Part shown: positions 1-6,500 of the stretch, piece by piece
How the letters are laid out: each line of letters starts with the position of its first letter
How positions within the stretch are numbered: position 1 is the stretch's first letter
Assembly: GCA_947632425.1 (NCBI GenBank)
Contig: CANRPG010000065.1
Span: 1-9,318 of the forward strand
DNA from: an uncultured Clostridia bacterium
Lineage (GTDB): Bacteria; Bacillota; Clostridia; Oscillospirales; Ruminococcaceae
Reading direction: 5' to 3'
Length of the DNA: 9,318 nt
Position numbers and translations under genes: made by a program
Notes under the pieces: generated by a model
The model's input: only the letters and a program-made list of their open reading frames with translations
Database searches by the model: none
What the model was told of the DNA's origin: nothing

Positions 1-2142
1 TGCACGGGCTGAAATATCGCTAAGATAGTCAGCAAGTTCGGGCGTTTTTGAAACAAGCGCATCGGTGTAGCCGTCAAAATCGGGTATGCCGTTTTGCTTA
101 TCTGTCTGATGAAAGTCTGCTATCTGAGACAAAAGAGCCGTCAGCTCGGGCAGGTTGTGAAACTTTGAAAAGCGCGTTGCAAGCCTGTAGCCTGATGTGT
201 CAACGTCTATTTCAAACTCTGTAACACGCTCGGCAAACATACCTATCCAGCTGTCAAAATTCTGAAGGTCAAGCAGAGCAAGTTCGCCGTTTTGCAAATA
301 CTTCTGCAAAATAAATGCATCAGTCACAGAGTTGGTAATAGGCGTGCCCGTCGCCATGATGACCCCACCGCCGTTTCTTTGCACCATGCGCACCTTGTTA
401 AGCATATCTTCGCATTTTTTTGAGCCGCCGTTTCTTATCCCCAGCACCCTGTTCGTTTTTGTCTCGACCGGCACATTTTTATAGTTGTGCGCCTCATCTA
501 CAAAAAGCCGCGTAATGCCAAGTTCGTCAAAATATACGACCGAGCCGCTGCTCATGGCAACGTTCAGCTCAGCCAGCTTCTTTTTTATCTTTTCTTCTTT
601 CTTTTCAAGATTGCCCGTTCTTTTGTTTATGTCTTTCGCCGCTTGCTGTATCTTCTTTAGCTCTTCTTCCATCTGCTGTATGTAATACTTCTGCGAAAGC
701 GGTATAAGCTCAAAGCAGCTGTACGCCATTATTATGCCGTCAAAGTCGCCGTCACGTATGCTTTCAAGCACCTTTTGCCGTTTTGCAGGCGTGAATGACT
801 TTGGCTCAACAACAAGCAGCTTTGCAGCAGGATACATAGAAAGAAAAATATCGCGCCACTGCCCCACTATGTTGTTTGGCACAACGTAAAGGTTTTTATT
901 TGATATTCCCATGCGGCGCAGTTCCATGCCTGCGGCAGCCATTATGTATGTTTTGCCGCTGCCGACGTCGTGCGCAAGAAGCGTATTTTGCGTAAACAAG
1001 ATTCTTGCCACCGCGTTTTTCTGATAGGGGTAAAGCTGCACTTCGGGCGACATGGTGGGAAAGCTTAAAAACGAGCCGTTGAAAATGCGCCGCCGCACAC
1101 AGCTGAAGTTGTTCTCGAAAATGGTTTCAAGGCGTTCTTTTCTTCTTTCATCCGTCCATATCCATTTTTGAAATTCCTCTATAATTTTGTTTTGCTTTTC
1201 AATAGCGAGAAGAGTCTCTTCCTTGTTGATTACCCTTTTCTTGCCCGATTTAGTTGTACTGCAAGCGACCTCATCTGTAACTGCGACCGACTTCATATTC
1301 AGCGTTCTTTCCAGAATGTGCAGCGCGTCTATTCTGTCGGTGCCATATGTTTTAGTAGCTTTGACGTTGTAAAGATATCTGCTTTTATATGGTATCTCCC
1401 ACGTGCCTGTCAGCTCGTCGTGCTTGGTATTATAGAACCATTCGTGTTCTTTTTGATAAGAGTTTCTGCGCCAGTCGCCAAGAAGATATATAATAAAGTC
1501 GTCAATAATATCCGCAGGCACCCACGGCGAACCCAGCGTTACATAAATATCTTTAGTCGCAACAGTAGGAGGCAGAACGGCTTCTATAGCTTCAATATTC
1601 TCTGAAAAATAGCCGTCGTATTTGTCGTTTGCCGCCTTTGCCGCTCTCCATTTGCGCATAAGATTGCCCGAAAGATATTCGTCAGAAGTCTCCCAGCCTT
1701 TGTAAAAGCACTCGTTCCAAGTGTCGGGATTCTGATAGATAGAGCCGCGCAGACTGCCGATGACTTCTTTATACGAAAGACCCGTAACAGATGCTATGTA
1801 TTCAATATCGACCCTGCCAAGAGTGGCAAGGCACATCACCAGCGCATCGGAAGGGGTTTGAGCGTACACGCCGCTTGTGCGAGGATCGAAGCAAAAGGCG
1901 TTTTCCCACTCAAGCGGCATATCCATGCAGGTCACTTCGCGAATGTGCGCTTCACGGCGTTCTTTTTCTTCCTGCTTGCGGCGTTTCTGCGCCTCTATTT
2001 TATACTGCTTGCTTTTCATCGCGTGCAGTTCACTGATAATATCGGCGAGTCTATCCGTGCTTGGCGGCTCGTCACGCTGCTTTTTCGGGTCAAAAAATAA
2101 AGACAGCTGTTCAAACCATTTCTGCGATCTATTCTCATTCAT
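1..2142 (-). CDS. SNF2/DEAH-type helicase of the mobile-element helicase-methylase family, methylase domain absent (partial, C-terminus outside window)
   Basis: The frame is open from the ATG at 2142 to the left edge (714 codons, no stop), so the second helicase lobe is not visible. Visible motifs are Q374 in LYPYQKNAVARIL, Walker A DVGSGKTY (392-399), VVPNNIVGQW after it, DEAH (549-552) and motif III ATGTPITNS (597-605). A charged helical, coiled-coil-like insert (about 486-528) separates motif I from DEAH. Before the helicase lie EYLSGN (155-160) and YGTDRIDAL (266-274), which I recognise from the very large helicase/N6-adenine methylase proteins of conjugative elements. Those proteins carry a methyltransferase N-terminally. 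Here only about 85 charge-rich residues precede the conserved part and no NPPY/F-type motif is seen. A likely role is ATP-driven translocation on DNA, in element maintenance or defence; this is inference. The start is fixed by AAAGGAGG 8 nt upstream. The family call is firm and the function is open. Confidence 0.85.
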   Translation of the reverse strand, partial: MNENRSQKWFEQLSLFFDPKKQRDEPPSTDRLADIISELHAMKSKQYKIEAQKRRKQEEKERREAHIREVTCMDMPLEWENAFCFDPRTSGVYAQTPSDALVMCLATLGRVDIEYIASVTGLSYKEVIGSLRGSIYQNPDTWNECFYKGWETSDEYLSGNLMRKWRAAKAANDKYDGYFSENIEAIEAVLPPTVATKDIYVTLGSPWVPADIIDDFIIYLLGDWRRNSYQKEHEWFYNTKHDELTGTWEIPYKSRYLYNVKATKTYGTDRIDALHILERTLNMKSVAVTDEVACSTTKSGKKRVINKEETLLAIEKQNKIIEEFQKWIWTDERRKERLETIFENNFSCVRRRIFNGSFLSFPTMSPEVQLYPYQKNAVARILFTQNTLLAHDVGSGKTYIMAAAGMELRRMGISNKNLYVVPNNIVGQWRDIFLSMYPAAKLLVVEPKSFTPAKRQKVLESIRDGDFDGIIMAYSCFELIPLSQKYYIQQMEEELKKIQQAAKDINKRTGNLEKKEEKIKKKLAELNVAMSSGSVVYFDELGITRLFVDEAHNYKNVPVETKTNRVLGIRNGGSKKCEDMLNKVRMVQRNGGGVIMATGTPITNSVTDAFILQKYLQNGELALLDLQNFDSWIGMFAERVTEFEIDVDTSGYRLATRFSKFHNLPELTALLSQIADFHQTDKQNGIPDFDGYTDALVSKTPELADYLSDISARA

Positions 2143-2150
2143 CGGTGCGC

Positions 2151-2158
2151 CCTCCTTT
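2151..2158 (-). promoter_or_regulatory. Ribosome binding site of the helicase gene
   Basis: The minus strand reads AAAGGAGG, 8 nt before the ATG at 2142. It is a near-perfect anti-16S match at ideal spacing. It fixes the helicase start, and therefore the claim that the protein has no N-terminal methyltransferase domain. Confidence 0.85.
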
Positions 2159-2183
2159 GGTAGTTTCGTAGTTTTTAAGTCTT

Positions 2184-2213
2184 ATTCTAAGTATACAACA
2201 AAGGAAGTACCAA
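2184..2213 (-). promoter_or_regulatory. Probable sigma-A promoter of the helicase gene
   Basis: On the minus strand, TTGGTA (2208-2213) and TAGAAT (2184-2189) are separated by 18 bp, matching 4/6 and 5/6 of the -35 and -10 consensus. Transcription would begin near 2177 and leave a leader of about 35 nt before the ATG. The -35 box lies inside the inverted repeat at 2206-2224, so a protein bound there would be expected to block this promoter. Confidence 0.55.
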
Positions 2214-2224
2214 AAAGGGTACAT
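2206..2224. promoter_or_regulatory. Candidate operator: inverted repeat over the helicase -35 box
   Basis: The plus strand reads AGTACCAAAAAGGGTACAT. GTACC (2207-2211) and GGTAC (2218-2222) form a perfect 5-bp inverted repeat with a 6-bp spacer. The same half-sites AGTACC and GGTACAT recur upstream of the WYL regulator gene (3400-3432), and the ten bases GTACCAAAAA are shared with that region on the opposite strand. The repetition and the overlap with a predicted -35 are seen directly. Binding by the neighbouring WYL protein is inference. Confidence 0.5.
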
Positions 2225-2270
2225 TGCAAAAATATACCGTAAGCTTGACAAATAAGCTATGTACATAAAT

Positions 2271-2304
2271 AAAAAACAAGACCCGAAGCATAAAAACTTC
2301 GGGC
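2271..2304 (-). terminator. Intrinsic terminator of the WYL regulator gene
   Basis: CCCGAAG (2282-2288) and CTTCGGG (2297-2303) form a 7-bp stem with an 8-nt loop. On the minus strand the stem is followed by TCTTGTTTTTT. It starts 13 nt beyond the stop codon of the WYL gene. The plus-strand side also has a short T run, so it may be weakly bidirectional, but no plus-strand gene enters it. Its presence argues that the helicase is not transcribed mainly by read-through from the WYL gene. Confidence 0.75.
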
Positions 2305-2316
2305 TTTTCTGTCTGT

Positions 2317-3300
2317 TTATTTGTACTTTTCCACAGCATTTTTCAGCGACTGCAAAATTGCTTCACGCAGCTGCGGCGGCGATATTATCTCAACATGATC
2401 TATATACTGCATTGCCCAGTGCTGCATTGCCTGCACACTGGCGGTCACGCTCGCCTCAACTTTGCCTTCATCTGGGCATTTTGCAAAGCGGACATCTTTG
2501 CCAAACCAGTCAACTATCTGATCGACTATTGTGCTGTCCGCAAGAAATGTAATGCGCACCTGCTTGTCGGAATACATATACGGCATAGATGATGCGAGCT
2601 TTTTGTAATTCATTCCTGTTTCATACCCGGGAACTTTTGAAAGCGGCGTGGCTTTTTCTTCGATAAGGCACATATTTGTCATGCGGTCAAGCCGATGAAA
2701 AACTATGTGACCCCAGTATTCACAGTACGCCATAAGATAATAACGCTGATTGTGCAGCAGCATCTGATAGGGCGTTACCTCCTGATGAGAAGATTTATGC
2801 AGCTTTTTGTCTGTGCCGAACTTGTTGTAATCATAGCCTATGCGACGTTTTTTCTCTATCGCGGTATCTATAAGCTCGATGTTATAAAACAGCGCGGGAT
2901 TGTCGGTCTTGCTCCAGTCCCCTACCGAACAGATATTCTTGACATGAGAGCGAAAATATTTGTTTGAGAGCTTGCACAGCCTGTCAATAAGGTCGGCAGA
3001 TTGTTTTGCTGTGATATGCTTGCTGCTAAGTACGCCGTCAATAAGCAGCTGAAGCTCCGAGTCCTCAAAATCACGGCAGTTGAGGAAGCTGCCCTCTCTG
3101 GAAGAGCTAATCTCTGCGCCTGCCTCCTTCAAAAGGGAGAGATTTCGGCTTATAGCCTTGCGCTCGATGACAATTCCGTAGTCCTTTTGCAGATGCTGCG
3201 CAATTTCTTCCTGCGTCAGTGGGTGCTTGTAGTCGCTGTGTTCCCATAGTATCTGCCAGATACGCAGCAAAGCCAGTTTCTTCGGTTCAAAATTATCCAT
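2317..3300 (-). CDS. WYL-domain transcriptional regulator (HTH-WYL-WCX)
   Basis: A 327-residue cytoplasmic DNA-binding regulator of the length usual for this family. An N-terminal winged helix-turn-helix lies at about 6-68 (LTQEEIAQHLQ, then the probable recognition helix KAISRNLSLL). The WYL domain spans about 137-212, with the name motif present as Y187-Y188-L189 and the following FHRLDRM (201-207). A WCX C-terminal domain spans about 246-322. WYL domains are known or proposed ligand sensors, and such proteins often control phage-defence, DNA-damage or mobile loci. The frame extends to an ATG at 3351, but that codon lies in the predicted -10 box. The ATG at 3300 has AGGAGG 6 nt upstream and begins the conserved HTH, so it was chosen. 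The gene has its own promoter and terminator. The divergent repeats at 2206-2224 and 3400-3432 are candidate binding sites, suggesting control of the helicase and of itself. Domain calls are firm; the target is inferred. Confidence 0.9.
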   Translation of the reverse strand: MDNFEPKKLALLRIWQILWEHSDYKHPLTQEEIAQHLQKDYGIVIERKAISRNLSLLKEAGAEISSSREGSFLNCRDFEDSELQLLIDGVLSSKHITAKQSADLIDRLCKLSNKYFRSHVKNICSVGDWSKTDNPALFYNIELIDTAIEKKRRIGYDYNKFGTDKKLHKSSHQEVTPYQMLLHNQRYYLMAYCEYWGHIVFHRLDRMTNMCLIEEKATPLSKVPGYETGMNYKKLASSMPYMYSDKQVRITFLADSTIVDQIVDWFGKDVRFAKCPDEGKVEASVTASVQAMQHWAMQYIDHVEIISPPQLREAILQSLKNAVEKYK

Positions 3301-3346
3301 AGCGCACCTCCTCTCCGCGGCAGACTTCCGACATGTTTCTGTATTT

Positions 3347-3375
3347 ATCATATCATAAACTCATTATACTGTCAA
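3347..3375 (-). promoter_or_regulatory. Near-consensus sigma-A promoter of the WYL regulator gene
   Basis: The minus strand carries TTGACA (3370-3375), a 17-bp spacer, and TATGAT (3347-3352) preceded by TGA, an extended -10. Predicted transcription starts near 3340, giving a leader of about 40 nt before the ATG at 3300. A second TATGAT (3352-3357) overlaps the first but would leave only 12 bp to the -35, so it is not the functional -10 with this box. The promoter's position excludes the upstream in-frame ATG at 3351 as the start codon. Confidence 0.8.
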
Positions 3376-3399
3376 TGCGTTTTTATCTCTATTTATAAT

Positions 3400-3432
3400 A
3401 GTACCACATCGAGTGCGTCATTTTTGGTACAT
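3400..3432. promoter_or_regulatory. Candidate upstream regulatory site with the same half-sites as the helicase operator
   Basis: The plus strand has AGTACC (3400-3405) and, after 20 bp, GGTACAT (3426-3432). The centres are about 25 bp apart, roughly two to two and a half helical turns. They lie about 60-90 bp upstream of the predicted start of the WYL transcript, a position more typical of activation or looping than of simple blockade. The half-sites match those at 2206-2224. Autoregulation is inferred from this match only. Confidence 0.4.
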
Positions 3433-3465
3433 AAAAGCCATATTGCTGAAATAACAATGCGCACC

Positions 3466-3504
3466 AGACAAAACCGACCTCGCTGAAAGAGCGAAGCCGG
3501 TTTT
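3466..3504 (-). terminator. Intrinsic terminator of the receptor/HD-GYP gene
   Basis: An imperfect stem: AAAACCG (3470-3476) pairs with CGGTTTT (3498-3504), then a small internal loop, then TCGC (3480-3483) with GCGA (3491-3494) around a 7-nt loop. On the minus strand it is followed by a GTCT-type U-poor stretch after TTTT. It begins about 14 nt past the stop codon at 3519. The stem is well supported; the T-tract is modest. Confidence 0.65.
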
Positions 3505-3518
3505 TATATGACAATAGT

Positions 3519-6500
3519 TTATCCCCTCATTTTGTAGTCTTTATCTTCGTCGATAAGGCTTATCATAATATCTGCAAATTCGGGGTCAAACTGCGTGCCC
3601 TTGCCCTTGACGAGCTCTTCCCTAACCTTCTGCTGCGGCAGGATATCGCGGTAACTTCTTGTGGAAGTCATAGCATCGTAGGCATCTGCAACGCAGATTA
3701 TTCTTGAAAACACGGGTATGTCCTCGCCGCTTATGCCGTCGGGGTAGCCCTTGCCGTCGTAGCGTTCATGGTGCCATCTTGCGCCCTTTTCGATGCCCGG
3801 CATTTCGGTTATATCTTTCAGAATTTTCGCGCCGATTATCGGGTGCTGTTTTATCATGGCAAATTCTTCGTCGGTAAGCCTTGTGGTTTTGTTTATCACC
3901 GTATCGGGAACGCCTATTTTTCCGATATCGTGCAAGAGACCTATGAAGTAAATATCGTTCTGATCCAACTCGCTCATGCCTGCCCGTTCGGCTATCAGGC
4001 GCGCATAATACGCCACACGCTCGGAGTGACCGTTGGTGTACTTATCCTTTGCTTCAACGGCTTTTGCAAGCGCAAGTACAGTTTCACGCGAGAGCCTTTC
4101 CATTCGCTCCTGACGTTCCTGCGCATACTTTGTCTGGCGTTTTACCTCTCTGGCAAGGTTGGTCTGCAAGCGGTGAAGCTCGAGTATTCTTCCCACCATT
4201 TGCAGCATTATGTCGGGAACGAACGGCTTTCTGATAAAGTCCATTGCGCCTGCTTTGAAGCCCTCGGTCTCGGCGTTCTGGTCGTCGTCTGCCGTAAGGA
4301 AAATTACCGGGATATCTTTGAGCCTGCTGTCGGCTTTTAGCTTTCTGATAACGTCAAAACCGTCCTCGTCGGGCATATGTATATCGAGAAGAATCAGGTC
4401 AAATCTGCCGCCCGAAAGCAGCATTTCTATCGCTTCTTCGCCAGACGCCGCAGTATCTGCGAGATAATGTTTGCTGAGCAGCCTTTGCGCGACTTTGCGG
4501 TTCATCATATCGTCATCTACAACAAGGATATGCGGCTGGGCATCTTCGTTTGCATCTCCTTCGGTATCTTCCTCGGCATTTTCGCCGTTCATAGCCGCGC
4601 CTATCATGTCGGTGACTTTTTTGTAGCTCTCTGCAAAGTGGCGGTGGTTCGCTTCAATAAACGCTGTATCTTCGGTTTTAGCCGCATTTTCAAGAGCCTT
4701 TGCCTCCTCTGACAGATCGGTCGCTCCTATTGACAGCGCGGTGCTCTTGACGGAATGGACAAGAATGCGGTAGTTTTTCAGATCTTTTTCCTGATAGAAT
4801 TTTTCTATCTGCTCCATCTTTGATTCTTCGCGGAAGGTCTGCACCATTTCGCCATAAAGCTCTTTATCGCCGCCGCAGTAGCCCATACCAAGCTGAATAT
4901 CAAGGAAACTGCAATTATCGGGGAAGCCCGTTGCAGGCGTGTAGGTCATTTCGTTCATACTATCATCTCTTTTCGGTGCGATATTTTGTGCGCTGTCTGT
5001 ATTTTTCTTATCTTCGTTGGTGCGGTAGGATATAAGCTCCTGCGGCAGATGTTTTTCAAGCTCGTTTTCAAGCTTATCAACGGCTATCGGCTTTGAGAGA
5101 TACCCCTCAAATCCATATGAAAGATAGCTGTCGCGCGCGCCTGTTACCGCGTTTGCAGTCATGGCAATAACGGCGGTGTCCTCGCCTATAAGTCCTTCGC
5201 TGCGGAGAGTTTGCAATGTTTCAATGCCGTCCATATCGGGCATCATGTGATCCATAAATATGATGTGATACTTATTTTTCTTTACAAGCTCAATACATTC
5301 TTTACCGCTGAGGGCAGTGTCGGGTACAACGCCGTTACGTTTGAGAAGTCCCGAAGCCACTTTCAGGTTCATTTTGTTGTCGTCAACTACAAGTATGCGA
5401 GCATCGGGAACGTATATATAACGCTCCTGCGCGTTTTTGTGCATACCTGCGTGGTGATGGATATCAAACTCGCCTATCTTTTCCTGACCCACACGTTTCT
5501 GCTGTAGATAAAAGCTGAACGTTGAGCCCTCGCCGTACACGCTATTAACTTCAAGGCGGCTTCCCATCATCAGAAGCAGATTATGCGTAATAGGTATGCC
5601 AAGACCCGTGCCCTCGATATTTCTGTTCTTTTGCTCATCGAGCCTCTGGAAGGAATCGAAAAGCTTTGACATATCTTCTTCGCGAATGCCTATGCCGGTA
5701 TCGCGCACTTCAATATAAAGCGTTACGTCGTCGGTTTCATCATTTTGTTCGGTCTGCTTTATTGTGAACTTCACCGAGCCTTTTTCGGTATACTTAGCCG
5801 CGTTAGTCAGAAGATTGGTTATTATCTGCTTTATGCGTATATCGTCGCCGTACAGATAAGCAGGAAGCTCGGGGTCTATATCAAGCTCAAACTCAAGATC
5901 TTTTGCCGTAAGCCTGTCAGTGATGATATTCACAAGGTCTGTTATCATAGCTGCCGTTTCATACTTTACGGGAATTATAACTATCTTGCCGTCCTCTATT
6001 TTTGAAAAGTCAAGTATCTCGTTTATAAGCGCCAGAAGCGTATTGCCTGCGCTGCTGATATTCAGAGCATACTCGTCTATCTGCTCGCTTTCGTTTTCAC
6101 GAAGTATCATCTCGTTCATACCCAGCATTGCGTTTATAGGCGTGCGTATCTCGTGGCTCATTCTTGCAAGGAAGTTAGACTTAGCCTTATCAGCGGCTGC
6201 GGCTGCTGTGGCTGCTTTCTGTAGGTCTTCATTCGCCTGCATCTGCCGCTTCATCATACGCGTTACCAGAATATTCACCGCCATGATACATATACTGAAA
6301 AGCACGAGATACAGCGCCGCATACTGCACAAGACCGCCGTACATTTTCCATGTATCTTTAAGAACTATGATACTGAAATCGGATATTTCGTCGTTGAGTA
6401 TAAGGCACATACGCAGTCTGCCGTCGTAGTCTCTTATCGGCGTTATTTCGTTCTGGCTCTTGCTGTATACATCATAATAAGGTAGGTCGCGGATATTTAC

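Noticed and set aside
1168..1605. Plus-strand 145-codon open frame opposite the helicase gene
   Set aside because: It is antisense to conserved helicase-family motifs; its translation is low-complexity and resembles nothing.
2184..2251. Alternative helicase promoter using TTGTCA (about 2246-2251)
   Set aside because: No acceptable -10 box at 16-18 bp; TATATT follows after only about 9 bp. TTGGTA-18-TAGAAT is better.
3298..3351. Longer WYL protein starting at the ATG at 3351
   Set aside because: That ATG sits in the predicted -10 box, has no Shine-Dalgarno, and the added 17 residues are unlike the family. The ATG at 3300 has AGGAGG at good spacing.
3768..4340. Plus-strand 190-codon open frame opposite the HD-GYP/REC2 region
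   Set aside because: It lies wholly antisense to a well-supported conserved coding region, shows no recognisable domain, and has no evident promoter. It is a shadow frame.
5920..6429. Plus-strand 169-codon open frame with hydrophobic, Ser/Ile-rich translation
   Set aside because: It is antisense to the HisKA and membrane-linker region of the receptor. The apparent hydrophobicity comes from the complement of charged codons.
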